From: Pseudomonas sp. PH1b
GTDB taxonomy: Bacteria; Pseudomonadota; Gammaproteobacteria; Pseudomonadales; Pseudomonadaceae
Reading direction: 5' to 3'
Assembly (NCBI RefSeq): GCF_000633395.1
Contig: NZ_AYMU01000024.1
Location: 1 to 64,000 of the forward strand
Length of the DNA: 64,000 nt
Shown here: positions 1 to 9,087 of the stretch, in pieces
Layout: every line of letters begins with the position of its first letter
How positions within the stretch are numbered: the stretch's first letter is position 1
The notes under the pieces: generated by a model
Seen by the model: only the letters and a program-made list of their open reading frames with translations
Database searches by the model: none
Told to the model about the DNA's origin: nothing
Program-made: the position numbers and the translations under genes

Positions 1-404
1 GCCGGCAGGCCGATGCGCGCCACGGCGGCGTCCAGGTCAGCCTGGGACTGGATGTCGGCGAACTCCGGGGTAGGAATCCCCAGGTCCTTGAACATGCTCT
101 TCTCGAACCAGCGATCGCGAGCGATGCGCAGGGCTTCGGCACTCGGGTAGACCGGCACGAACTGCGAGAGGAAGGCCACGGTTTCCGCCGGCACGCTCTC
201 GAATTCGAAGGTCACCAGGTCCACTTCATCGGCCAGCTGGCGCAGGTGGTCCTGGTCGCCGTAATCGGCCCGCAGGTGTTCCCCCAGAGGGGCGGCACAG
301 GCATCCGGCGCCGGGTCGAGGAAAGCGAAGTTCATTCCCAGCGGAGTACCCGCCAGGGCCAACATGCGGCCCAACTGGCCGCCACCGATTACACCGATCT
401 TCAT
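1..404 (-). CDS. purK: N5-carboxyaminoimidazole ribonucleotide synthase, N-terminal part
   Basis: Cut by the left window edge; about 134 N-terminal residues are visible. PurK uses ATP and bicarbonate to carboxylate aminoimidazole ribonucleotide in de novo purine synthesis. The protein opens MKIGVIGGGQLGRML, the glycine-rich preATP-grasp start typical of PurK, and continues with FEFESVP, also characteristic. The ATP-grasp core lies outside the window. The ATG at 402-404 is preceded on its strand by a GAGG ribosome site. It lies 11 bp after purE, in the same direction, so the two form a purEK operon. Confidence 0.93.
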   Translation of the reverse strand, partial: MKIGVIGGGQLGRMLALAGTPLGMNFAFLDPAPDACAAPLGEHLRADYGDQDHLRQLADEVDLVTFEFESVPAETVAFLSQFVPVYPSAEALRIARDRWFEKSMFKDLGIPTPEFADIQSQADLDAAVARIGLP

Positions 405-415
405 CGTCAACAACC

Positions 416-907
416 TCAGGCGACGCGCGGGTCTGGATTGTCCAGGACGCTGTCTGTCTGTTCAGCACGGAATTTTTTCAGCACCGCGTGGAATTGCGGG
501 TGCTTGGCGCCCAGGATGCTCGCCGAGAGCAGGGCGGCGTTGATTGCCCCAGCCTTGCCGATGGCCAGGGTGGCGACCGGAATGCCGGCCGGCATCTGCA
601 CGATGGACAGCAGCGAATCCACGCCCGAGAGCATCGACGACTGCACCGGCACGCCCAGCACCGGCAGGTGGGTCTTGGCTGCGCACATGCCCGGCAAGTG
701 CGCCGCGCCGCCGGCACCGGCGATGATCACCTCGATGCCTCGCGCCTCAGCCTCTTCGGCGTACTGGAACAGCAGGTCCGGGGTGCGGTGTGCGGAAACC
801 ACCTTCACCTCGTAAGGGATGCCGAGCTTTTCCAGCATATCGGCGGTGTGGCTAAGGGTGGACCAATCGGACTTGGAGCCCATGATCACGCCAACCAGTG
901 CACTCAT
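416..907 (-). CDS. purE: N5-carboxyaminoimidazole ribonucleotide mutase
   Basis: PurE moves the carboxylate of N5-CAIR to C4, giving CAIR for purine synthesis in the cytoplasm. The 163-residue length is normal for class I PurE. Visible family motifs are GSKSDW near residue 11, SAHRTP near 40 and GAGGAAHLPGM near 64. These build the nucleotide and CO2 pocket with its catalytic histidine. An AGAGG ribosome site precedes the ATG at 905-907. It is the first gene of purEK and has a leader with a terminator-like hairpin (separate entry). Confidence 0.96.
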   Translation of the reverse strand: MSALVGVIMGSKSDWSTLSHTADMLEKLGIPYEVKVVSAHRTPDLLFQYAEEAEARGIEVIIAGAGGAAHLPGMCAAKTHLPVLGVPVQSSMLSGVDSLLSIVQMPAGIPVATLAIGKAGAINAALLSASILGAKHPQFHAVLKKFRAEQTDSVLDNPDPRVA

Positions 908-954
908 CGTCGTGCCTCTTCTCTCTGGGCGCCCGCGGGCGCGTCAAAAACAAC

Positions 955-977
955 AAGCCACGCGAAATGCGTGGCTT
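955..977 (-). terminator. terminator-like hairpin in the purE leader
   Basis: The arms AAGCCACGC (955-963) and GCGTGGCTT (969-977) pair perfectly over 9 bp with a 5-nt loop. Read on the minus strand the hairpin is followed by TTGTTGTTTTT, a U-rich tail. It lies about 50 nt upstream of the purE start, between a good -10 box and the gene. It is therefore either the terminator of some upstream minus-strand transcript or an attenuator for purEK. No minus-strand gene lies closer upstream than 1641. Confidence 0.6.
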
Positions 978-1021
978 AAATTGTACGAATTATGGCCAGG
1001 CGAACCGGCCGAAGGCCGCGC

Positions 1022-1027
1022 AGTATA
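1022..1027 (-). promoter_or_regulatory. candidate -10 box of purEK
   Basis: On the minus strand this reads TATACT, a close match to the sigma-70 -10 consensus TATAAT. It is about 115 nt upstream of the purE start. No convincing -35 box sits at 16-18 bp spacing, so the call rests on the -10 and its position. Transcription from here would begin near 1014 and run through the hairpin at 955-977. Confidence 0.4.
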
Positions 1028-1132
1028 CCGAAAAAGCCGCAGCAAACGCACTTTCGCCGACCATCTGTCGAACAAAGTATTTACGCCGCAAAAGCCCGGT
1101 TTTATTGACTCCAAGGTCAATCCCGCGCCCTC

Positions 1133-1644
1133 GTAGGAGCTGGCTTGCCAGCGAAGAGGCCAGCCCTGCAATCATCGCCCTCCCGGCCGACGCCTTCGCC
1201 GGCAAGCCGGCTCCTACAAAAACCTGCGCCTATCTCCCGTAGGAGCTGGCTTGCCAGCGAAGAGGCCTGCCCTGCAATCATCGCCATCCCGGCCGACGCC
1301 TTCGCCGGCAAGCCGGCTCCTACAAAAAAACCTGCGCCTATCTCCCGTAGGAGCTGGCTTGCCAGCGAAGAGGCCCGCCCCGCGATCACCGCCATCCCGG
1401 CCGACGCTTTCGCCGGCAAGCCGGCTCCTACAAAAAACTGCGCCTATCTCCCGTAGGAGCTGGCTTGCCAGCGAAGAGGCCTGCCCTGCAATCATCGCCA
1501 TCCCGGCCGACGCCTTCGCCGGCAAGCCGGCTCCTACAAAAAACCTGCGCCTATCTCCCGTAGGAGCTGGCTTGCCAGCGAAGAGGCCTGCCCGGCGATC
1601 ACCACCCTCCCGGCCGACGCCTTCGCCGGCAAGCCGGCTCCTAC
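1133..1644. repeat. array of five REPIN elements
   Basis: Five units of 85 bp start at 1133, 1239, 1347, 1453 and 1560, a period of 106-108 bp. Each begins GTAGGAGCTGGCTTGCCAGC and ends with the near-inverted GCCGGCAAGCCGGCTCCTAC. Each is thus a pair of facing REP sequences (a REPIN). The 20-odd bp between units are also similar (CCTGCGCCTATCTCC), so the array grew by tandem duplication. The last unit ends at 1644 and supplies the stop codon of the LysR gene. The array accounts for most of the 733-bp gap between purE and that gene. Confidence 0.93.
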
Positions 1645-2555
1645 ACGGCCGCGGCTTGGGCGGCGGCGCCTTCCAGCTTGCGCCAGAGCAAGCGCACGTT
1701 GGCCTTGCGCACCAGGGCGCAGCGGTACAGGCGGATCTCCAGTGGCACATGCCATTGGGCGCCGCCGCACACCACCAGTTCGCCCCGGGCCAGTTCGGCG
1801 CGCACGCTCAGTTGCGGCACCCAGGCAATGCCCAGCCCCTCCAAAGCCATGCTCTTGAGGCTGTCGGCCATGGCGGTTTCATAAACAGTGGTGAAACGCA
1901 GGTTGCGCTGGCGCAGCAGCAGGTTCACCGAACGGCCAAGGAAAGCCCCGGCGCTATAGGCCAAGAGCGGCACGCTGGCCTCGCCCTCCAGGTCAAACAG
2001 CGGCTTGCCCTGGGCATCGGCGGCGCACACCGGGAGCATCTCGGTGTGCCCTAGGTGCAGCGAGGGGAAGATTTCCGAATCCATCTGCAGGGCGGCGTCC
2101 GGGTCGTAGAAGGCCAGCATCAGGTCGCAACCGCCTTCACGCAGGGCATGCACCGCATCGCCGACGTTGGTGGCCACCAGCCGCGTGGCGATGTTCAGCC
2201 CTTCGTTGCGCAACTGGGCGATCCAGCGCGGGAAGAAGCCCAGCGCCAGGGAGTGGGCCGCCGCTACCTGCATCACCTCACCCTGCCCGCCTTCCAGGTG
2301 GTGCAGGTGGCGCACCACCTCGCCGAGCTGTTCGACCACGGTGCGCGCGGTCACCAGGAACAACTGCCCCGCTGCCGTCAGTTCCACCGGCGTGCGCGAG
2401 CGGTTGACCAGGGTCAGGCCCAGGGCCGCTTCCAGGCTGCGGATCCGCCGACTGAACGCCGGCTGGGTCACGAAACGTCGCTCGGCAGCCTGGGAAAAGC
2501 TGCGGGTGGCGGCCAGGGCACTGAAATCCTCGAGCCATTTGCTTTCCAGATTCAT
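1641..2555 (-). CDS. LysR-family transcriptional regulator
   Basis: A 304-residue LysR regulator of normal length. The N-terminal winged helix-turn-helix is clear (LEDFSALAATRSFSQAAERRF then TQPAFSRRIRSLE, residues about 7-40). The effector-binding domain follows. The ATG at 2553-2555 was chosen because GGGAGG lies 6 nt upstream; an upstream in-frame start has no such site. It is divergent from aspA, so aspA or aspartate use is its likely target (inference). Its stop codon lies inside the terminal CTCCTAC of a REPIN. Confidence 0.88.
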   Translation of the reverse strand: MNLESKWLEDFSALAATRSFSQAAERRFVTQPAFSRRIRSLEAALGLTLVNRSRTPVELTAAGQLFLVTARTVVEQLGEVVRHLHHLEGGQGEVMQVAAAHSLALGFFPRWIAQLRNEGLNIATRLVATNVGDAVHALREGGCDLMLAFYDPDAALQMDSEIFPSLHLGHTEMLPVCAADAQGKPLFDLEGEASVPLLAYSAGAFLGRSVNLLLRQRNLRFTTVYETAMADSLKSMALEGLGIAWVPQLSVRAELARGELVVCGGAQWHVPLEIRLYRCALVRKANVRLLWRKLEGAAAQAAAV

Positions 2556-2736
2556 CACGTCCTCCCGGACACGCACCATTTTAGGTCACACGCTCGCCGG
2601 CAACCCGGCGTCACACCGCCATTATGCCGAATATGCATAGCCCAGTGTTTAACAGCATTGGCCCAAAAATTCCCTTCGGCCTAGGATTCGCAGCGTTCCC
2701 GGCACAGACCGGGTCCCTACCGAGATGATCTTCGTC

Positions 2737-4161
<1,425 letters not shown>

Positions 4162-4229
4162 CCACCGCGACACCGAAACACGCAACACCGCTCACCAGGT
4201 TGAGGGACTAGACACCTCTCACCTTTTGA

Positions 4230-4263
4230 GGGCTTGGAGATACGTCTCCAGGCCCTTTTTTTT
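4230..4263 (+). terminator. rho-independent terminator of aspA
   Basis: GGGCTTGGAGA (4230-4240) pairs with TCTCCAGGCCC (4245-4255) over 11 bp with one G-U pair and a TACG loop. Eight T residues follow directly. It lies 68 bp after the aspA stop. Confidence 0.93.
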
Positions 4264-4539
4264 GGCTCCTCACAAAGTCCCGGAAACCCAGAAGCAAGAC
4301 CGCCTATTTTTCAGCGCCGCCCCTTGATGGAGCGCCGTGATAGCGCGGAAGCTGTGCACATTTTCGTTTATGACAGACGCAGCGCTGCCCCCTCTCCCCC
4401 TTCATCTTTCGAAATGGCGAGCGGGATGGAGAGTGGCGAACGTGTGAATCCAATTAGAACGTATTGGCAAGCCCCCTTCCCGGACCGAGTGCGGGTGACA
4501 CGCCCCAACACCACAGCGGACGGCTCACACCCACAATCG
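4264..4539. other. 276 bp without a recognisable feature
   Basis: Between the aspA terminator and the toxin gene. Open frames crossing it have no homology that I recognise and no clear ribosome site. I see no RNA gene or repeat here. It may be residue from insertion of the toxin-antitoxin module. Confidence 0.5.
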
Positions 4540-4884
4540 TCAATCGGTATGCAGCAGACAGTAACGAATAAGTGCCTGCTCGACGCTTTGCTTATCCCGC
4601 AGCACCAGCCCAATCACGATCGCCTGATCCGCATCCACGATTTCGTAGAACACCCGGTATCCATCGGTGTTGAGCTCACGGTAATGCAAGATGCCCAAAT
4701 CGCTTGCTTGAGGGCTGACTGGGTAGCCTAGCGGGGCGGACAAGAGCTTGTCCTGAAGAGCGTCAATCACAGCTTCCAACCGCTCAAAGGCGGACTTAAG
4801 GTCGCTATAGTCGGCCAGATGCACAATCTGGTCTTCAATGCTTTGCTGTGCGGTTTCGGTGTAGCGGATTGTCAGAGTTGGCAT
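4540..4884 (-). CDS. RelE/ParE-superfamily toxin
   Basis: A 114-residue protein with the ParE/RelE layout: N-terminal helices (YTETAQQSIEDQIVHLADYSD), then beta strands ending LHYRELNTDGYRVFYEIVDADQAIVIGLVLRDKQ. The RVFYEI...VIGLVLR block is the typical C-terminal core. Members cut ribosome-bound mRNA or poison DNA gyrase; sequence reading does not tell which applies here. It lies 14 bp downstream of the antitoxin in the same direction, so the pair is antitoxin-first. Confidence 0.85.
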   Translation of the reverse strand: MPTLTIRYTETAQQSIEDQIVHLADYSDLKSAFERLEAVIDALQDKLLSAPLGYPVSPQASDLGILHYRELNTDGYRVFYEIVDADQAIVIGLVLRDKQSVEQALIRYCLLHTD

Positions 4885-4898
4885 CTACCCCACCTTTT

Positions 4899-5147
4899 TT
4901 ATTTGTGGGCAAACCTCTTGCTTAAGCGGGCCTTCAGCTCATCAGTCGAACAATGCTTGCCTTGGGCGTACTCGCGCGAACTGACTGCGAGCAATTTCAC
5001 CAACGCCACTGCCTCGTCGCGGCGCTTACGCTCAACGTAAGACTCAACAACGTAAACAGGCACACCGTTTTGCGTGACGACCATTGGTTCCTCTAAAGGC
5101 AGGTCGGAGGCATATCGTTTTAAAAAGCTGACCGTTTCAACTCGCAT
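4899..5147 (-). CDS. Phd/YefM-type antitoxin
   Basis: An 82-residue protein. The N-terminal half (residues 1-40, ending EPMVVTQNGVPVYVVESY) is the Phd/YefM DNA-binding fold, which normally also represses its own operon. The C-terminal half would bind the toxin. A GGAGG ribosome site lies just upstream of the ATG at 5145-5147. It precedes the ParE-like toxin gene. Confidence 0.85.
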   Translation of the reverse strand: MRVETVSFLKRYASDLPLEEPMVVTQNGVPVYVVESYVERKRRDEAVALVKLLAVSSREYAQGKHCSTDELKARLSKRFAHK

Positions 5148-5278
5148 GAGTGAAACCTCCTAAATTTGGCGGCTTGCTCGCCGCCCTGCTACGAACTGAC
5201 TCTGTGCGACTTCGCCGCTCAGGATGCCTAACGCTCACTATGCAAGATCGCAATCATCCTGCCAGCTTGAACCCTACA

Positions 5279-5299
5279 CTATATTCAGCCCAAATATAG
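5279..5299. promoter_or_regulatory. AT-rich inverted repeat upstream of the antitoxin gene
   Basis: CTATATT (5279-5285) and AATATAG (5293-5299) form perfect 7-bp arms around a 7-bp spacer in a locally AT-rich stretch. It lies 132 bp upstream of the antitoxin start. It could be the operator of the module, but the distance is long and the assignment is inference. Confidence 0.35.
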
Positions 5300-5618
5300 A
5301 CCGATTATCGAATCCTGATTTCACTGAATATCAAATCATTTCTCTGCTCCTTTAATTGGCCGGTGTGCCGTTTTTTGGCCTGGAAAAAGCCGTGATTTGT
5401 CAGGCGATGCCGCCCAGCATCGAAGCGGATTCGCTTTGTTTTGTAGGGCAAATCCGAGAGAATCCTCCACGCCTTTGAGCGCCTTGTACCCCTTCGAACG
5501 ATCAGGCAGTCTCCCGGTGCCGCTGCAAAATCAGCGGCCCGGATGTGGAAGTTCGGATCTGAGTAAGCATGAGCGCTCATGGGCATGGCTCGACGTATTG
5601 TCGTCGGCATCGCTTTAT

Positions 5619-5693
5619 GGCGGTTGTGCGCGGGACACCTTCGGGTGTGCTGGGTTACTCAGTCCCGGTCTTCCACACCCTCGCACAACTGCC
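5619..5693 (+). ncRNA. structured leader in front of the DUF3077 gene
   Basis: A 12-bp stem joins GGCGGTTGTGCG (5619-5630) to CGCACAACTGCC (5682-5693), with one G-U pair. Inside it ACACC-TTCG-GGTGT (5635-5648) makes a hairpin with a stable UUCG loop, and CGGG (5631-5634) can pair with CCCG (5664-5667). The element ends 56 nt before the downstream start codon. The sequence atgtggaagt occurs on both sides of it (5543-5552 and 5701-5710). Open frames through it (for example 5397-5729) are probably translations of the RNA rather than proteins. Its function is unknown. Confidence 0.6.
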
Positions 5694-5749
5694 ACCCCTC
5701 ATGTGGAAGTGAGCTCGGCAGTCCGTTAACTACTGAGTGAGTGACCGTC

Positions 5750-6106
5750 ATGAAAAAGCTCGTCCCCGATCCACCTTTACCCACCGATCATCCGCGCCGC
5801 GATCCGGAGCTGGACCGCGCCAACGCCAACCTGCTGGCCGCCTTGCACGGCACCCGCCATCGCCCCTTCGGCCTGCGCGATGGCCAAGGCCACCCGCTGT
5901 TCGCCGTACAGCCCCAGGTCAATGCCGAAGACGCGCTGATGCACGTCTCCCTGCTGCTCAAATGCGCCGAAGAGGTATCCGATGAAATCACCGAACGGGC
6001 CAGCGGCATCGAACGCGGGCTGATCTGGTCCATGGTGCACTCGGTTGAAATGGCCCGCGCCGTGGTGGACGCCCTGCTCGACGGTGCCCGCCCAGACCCC
6101 GCCTAA
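5750..6106 (+). CDS. DUF3077-family protein
   Basis: A small soluble protein of 118 residues. The sequence FGLRDGQGHPLFAVQPQVNAEDALMHVSLLLKCAEEV, followed by a helix near GLIWSMVHSVEMARAVVDALL, matches my memory of the DUF3077 family that is abundant in fluorescent pseudomonads. Its function is unknown. There is no signal peptide or membrane segment. The ATG at 5750 (MKKLVPDPP) is preferred over the one at 5741, because GAGTGAG lies upstream of it. Three REPINs start 11 bp after its stop. Confidence 0.78.
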   Translation: MKKLVPDPPLPTDHPRRDPELDRANANLLAALHGTRHRPFGLRDGQGHPLFAVQPQVNAEDALMHVSLLLKCAEEVSDEITERASGIERGLIWSMVHSVEMARAVVDALLDGARPDPA

Positions 6107-6116
6107 ACACCGCCCC

Positions 6117-6417
6117 GTAGGAGCTGGCTTGCCAGCGAAGAGGCCAGCCCGGCCTTCACCACCATCCCGGCCGACGCCTTCGCCGGCAAGCCGGCTCCTA
6201 CAAACCCAAAACCGCGCAAATCCCGTAGGAGCTGGCTTGCCAGCGAAGAGGCCAGCCCGGCCTTCACCACCATCCCGGCCAACGCCTTCGCCGGCAAGCC
6301 GGCTCCTACAAACCTAAAACCGCGCAAATCCCGTAGGAGCTGGCTTGCCAGCGAAGAGGCCAGCCCTGCCTTCACCGCCATCCCGGCCGACGCCTTCGCC
6401 GGCAAGCCGGCTCCTAC
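6117..6417. repeat. array of three REPIN elements
   Basis: Three 85-bp units start at 6117, 6225 and 6333, with a 108-bp period. They have the same orientation and nearly the same sequence as the array at 1133-1644. The spacers (AAACC(C/T)AAAACCGCGCAAATCCC) are nearly identical to one another but differ from those of the first array, so each array multiplied locally. Confidence 0.93.
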
Positions 6418-6550
6418 AAACCCAAAACCGTGTAAATCCCGTGGGTGCCGCGATCATCATCGGAGCCTCGTTATAAACCCGCACAACTGCGCGCCCACGG
6501 TGGATAATCGCCCCTCTCGAACATCCGCCACTCCCGAGGCAACGCAGTCG

Positions 6551-7276
6551 ATGGACCCGACGCACATCCAGGCCCTGCAACAGCTACGCACCCTGATCCC
6601 CATCGGCCTGCGCCACGCCCAGGCCCTGCTCGCCCGCTGCGCAGGCAATCCGCAACAGGCCGCCGAGCTCTACAAATCCGAGTTGCTACAGGTGCTGGTA
6701 GAAAAGTCCGGCCTGCCCCAAGAGCAAGCCCGGGAACAGCTGCACGCCGCCGGCTATGACTTGAACCGCGCCCTGCACGCGATTGAAGAAGCGCGCTTCA
6801 CCCTGACCCAGCGCATCCTGCGCAAGCATCACCGGGACCCGGCTCAGGCCCTGGACCTGATCGCCCAGGCCCTGGAAACCGCCGAGCAGTTGCCACGTCA
6901 GTACTGGCTGGATTTCGCACGACTGGAGCAACTGGCCCCGGCCCCGCGCTGCTTCATGATCCTGCACGAGTGGCTGGCCTACGAGGATTGGGAAGGCTTC
7001 GACAGCGCCCTGCACTTTCACCTGCCCGAGGCCATCGCCCAGTTGCGCCACCTGCAACTGGATACCCTGGCGGACAGTCTGGAACAGGCCGATCAGCGCC
7101 AGCAGCAACTAAGAGCGGCCCATGCCGAAAGCGAAAGCCCCATCGAGCTGGCGCTGCGGGTCAATCAGGACCCGTTCTTCATTAGCTGCCAGGACCGCTT
7201 CAGCCAGCAGCGGCCGCAACTCGACGAACACCTGTTCCAATGGGTGGAGCGATACATAGAGCAATTTCCAACCTGA
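6551..7276 (+). CDS. helical protein with two UBA/TS-N-like repeats, function unknown
   Basis: A 241-residue soluble protein. Residues about 8-40 (LRTLIPIGLRHAQALLARCAGNPQQAAELYKSE) and 44-80 (VEKSGLPQEQAREQLHAAGYDLNRALHAIEEA) repeat one three-helix pattern. The pattern resembles the UBA-like TS-N domain of elongation factor Ts. The rest is helical, without membrane segments or recognisable catalytic motifs. I start at MDPTHIQ, where GAGG lies upstream; an upstream start at 6500 is possible. I cannot assign a function. Confidence 0.75.
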   Translation: MDPTHIQALQQLRTLIPIGLRHAQALLARCAGNPQQAAELYKSELLQVLVEKSGLPQEQAREQLHAAGYDLNRALHAIEEARFTLTQRILRKHHRDPAQALDLIAQALETAEQLPRQYWLDFARLEQLAPAPRCFMILHEWLAYEDWEGFDSALHFHLPEAIAQLRHLQLDTLADSLEQADQRQQQLRAAHAESESPIELALRVNQDPFFISCQDRFSQQRPQLDEHLFQWVERYIEQFPT

Positions 7277-7374
7277 GCAGTGAGTAAAGGTTCGCGCACA
7301 CGCCGCTGCTACCCGCCCCACAGAAATCGGTAAACTGCCGCCCTCACCGAACACGGACCTCGGATTCAGCCCCC

Positions 7375-8022
7375 ATGGAATTGCACTACCGCATCACCCC
7401 TGCCCACACCGAAGCCTGGATTGCCGAACCGCTGAAGCAGGAACTGCTCAAGGGTGATCAGCAGCATGTCCGGGCCATGAGCACATTTGCTCAGTGGCAA
7501 GGCCGCTTTATCGGCCTGGTGATGTTCACCCTGTGCCTGCTCGGCGGCTGCCTGTCGATCTATTTCCCGGAGCGACGCCTTACCCCGGAAAAAGTCATCG
7601 CCATGGTGCTGTTCGCGTTGATCTTCATCCCCTTGTGGTGGCGCTTTTCCGGGCGCTGGATCAAGCACCTGCAAAACCGAATTGCTGCCACCCCGATCAA
7701 ACCCCAGGCGCCATTGCGCGGGTTGAGTCAGCACTTGATCGAAACCAGGCTGCGAGTCGTCGAAGGCACCTATTACCTGAACTTCGACCACCAGGGCTTC
7801 ACCCTGCTCAACGCCCGCGGAGGTCAGAGCAGCCTGGCCTGGGATCAGATCGTACGCGTGCAGGAAATAGCCGATTTCTACCTCGTGGCTGACGCCGATA
7901 TGGTGCGCCAGGGTACGGCCTGCTTCATCGCCAAACACAGTGACCTGATGCCGGTCGAGGAATACCAGCAAAAGCTGCAGGGGTTTCTGAGCAAATGCCC
8001 AGTGGCGCCTTCAGCCAACTGA
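7375..8022 (+). CDS. YcxB-like membrane protein
   Basis: A 215-residue protein with two hydrophobic segments at about residues 44-63 (FIGLVMFTLCLLGGCLSIYF) and 75-90 (IAMVLFALIFIPLWW). A cytosolic beta-rich C-terminal part follows (VEGTYYLNFDHQGFTLLNARGGQSSLAWDQIVRVQE). This arrangement is that of YcxB-like proteins, whose function is unknown. It ends 45 bp before the biosynthetic operon on the same strand, so it may be co-transcribed with it. Confidence 0.75.
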   Translation: MELHYRITPAHTEAWIAEPLKQELLKGDQQHVRAMSTFAQWQGRFIGLVMFTLCLLGGCLSIYFPERRLTPEKVIAMVLFALIFIPLWWRFSGRWIKHLQNRIAATPIKPQAPLRGLSQHLIETRLRVVEGTYYLNFDHQGFTLLNARGGQSSLAWDQIVRVQEIADFYLVADADMVRQGTACFIAKHSDLMPVEEYQQKLQGFLSKCPVAPSAN

Positions 8023-8067
8023 GCGCACCTCGCAACACCCCCTCGATGCCCCACAAATGGAATTTGC

Positions 8068-9087
8068 ATGCACACATCAGCGTCCCCCCTGCGTCCGGCC
8101 CGCACTCTGGCCATCCTCGGCAGCGGCCATGCCCTGCCGCAGCGCGTGGTCACCAGTGCCGAACTGGACAGCCGGCTCGGCCTGGAATCCGGCAGCGTGG
8201 CGCGCATCAGCGGTGTGCAGCAGCGCCATGTCGCCGGCCCCGCGGACAACGCCGCCAGCCTCGGTGCCAGTGCTGCACGCCAGGCCCTGCACGCAGCAGG
8301 CCTGACGCTTGAACAGCTGGACCTGATCGTCTGCGCCAGCGGCACCATGGACCAGGGCATGCCCTGCAACGCCGCGCTGCTGCAGCGGGAGCTGGGCCTG
8401 GGGCAGTCGGGCATTCCGGCCATGGACATCAACGCCAGTTGCCTGGGCTTTATCGCCGCCCTGGACACCCTGTCCTGGCCAATCCAGGCCGGGCATTACC
8501 GGCGCGTGCTGCTGGTGTGCGCCGATATCGCCTCCTGCGGCCTGGACTGGCAGCAGGTGGAGGTCAGCGGCATCTTCGGCGACGGCGCGGCGGCGGTGGT
8601 GCTGGGGGCCGGTGACGGCGGGCAGAAGATCCTCGCCTCGCGCCTGAAGACCTACGCCGAAGGCGCCGCGCTGTGCCAGATCCCAGCCGGCGGTTCGCGC
8701 TTTCATCCGCGGCGCATCGAGGTGCCCTTCGAGCCCCTGACCAGCTTCGCCATGCAGGGCAAAGGGGTGTTCCGCCTCGCCGCCAAGCACCTGCCCGAGC
8801 TGATGGACGACCTGCTCCAGCAAGCTGCATTGCCCCTGGAGCGGATCGACTGGGTAATCCCCCATCAGGCCAGCCAGCAGGCCATGCAGCACTCAGCCAA
8901 GCGCCTGAGTCTCGGCCCCGAGAAGCTGATCGATATCTTTGCCCGGCACGGCAACCAGGTGGCGGCGTCCCTGCCCACCGCCCTGGACATCGCGGTGCGC
9001 GACGGGCGCATTCAACGCGGGCAAACCCTGATGCTGATCGGCACCGGCGCGGGCTTGTCCCTCGGCGGCCTGATCCTGGAGTTCTGA
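8068..9087 (+). CDS. beta-ketoacyl-ACP synthase III-like enzyme
   Basis: A 339-residue FabH-fold condensing enzyme. The catalytic triad is visible: Cys125 in DINASCLGF, His266 in IPHQAS and Asn296 in HGNQVAAS. FGDGAAAVVLG near 170 is also conserved. Such enzymes join an acyl thioester to a malonyl-ACP or to a second acyl group. It is the first of seven genes that overlap by 4-13 bp, so it probably works in a dedicated pathway rather than in housekeeping fatty acid synthesis (inference). Its substrates cannot be read from the sequence. Confidence 0.9.
   Translation: MHTSASPLRPARTLAILGSGHALPQRVVTSAELDSRLGLESGSVARISGVQQRHVAGPADNAASLGASAARQALHAAGLTLEQLDLIVCASGTMDQGMPCNAALLQRELGLGQSGIPAMDINASCLGFIAALDTLSWPIQAGHYRRVLLVCADIASCGLDWQQVEVSGIFGDGAAAVVLGAGDGGQKILASRLKTYAEGAALCQIPAGGSRFHPRRIEVPFEPLTSFAMQGKGVFRLAAKHLPELMDDLLQQAALPLERIDWVIPHQASQQAMQHSAKRLSLGPEKLIDIFARHGNQVAASLPTALDIAVRDGRIQRGQTLMLIGTGAGLSLGGLILEF

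Noticed and set aside
1133..1644. Regularly spaced repeats that could be taken for a CRISPR array (also 6117-6417 and 15588-15922)
   Set aside because: The units are themselves inverted repeats of 64-85 bp with the Pseudomonas REP core, the spacers resemble each other, and no cas genes are present.
4234..4731. Open frame of 165 codons on the plus strand
   Set aside because: It begins inside the aspA terminator and runs antisense into the toxin gene; no ribosome site or family pattern.
5305..5610. Minus-strand open frame of 101 codons
   Set aside because: No ribosome site or recognisable domain; it lies opposite the leader region of the DUF3077 gene and its composition is unlike its neighbours.
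5397..5729. Plus-strand open frame of 110 codons before the DUF3077 gene
   Set aside because: Its second half is the translation of the strong stem-loop element, and it ends 20 bp before the real gene. An RNA or DNA element explains it better, though codon-level conservation should be checked.
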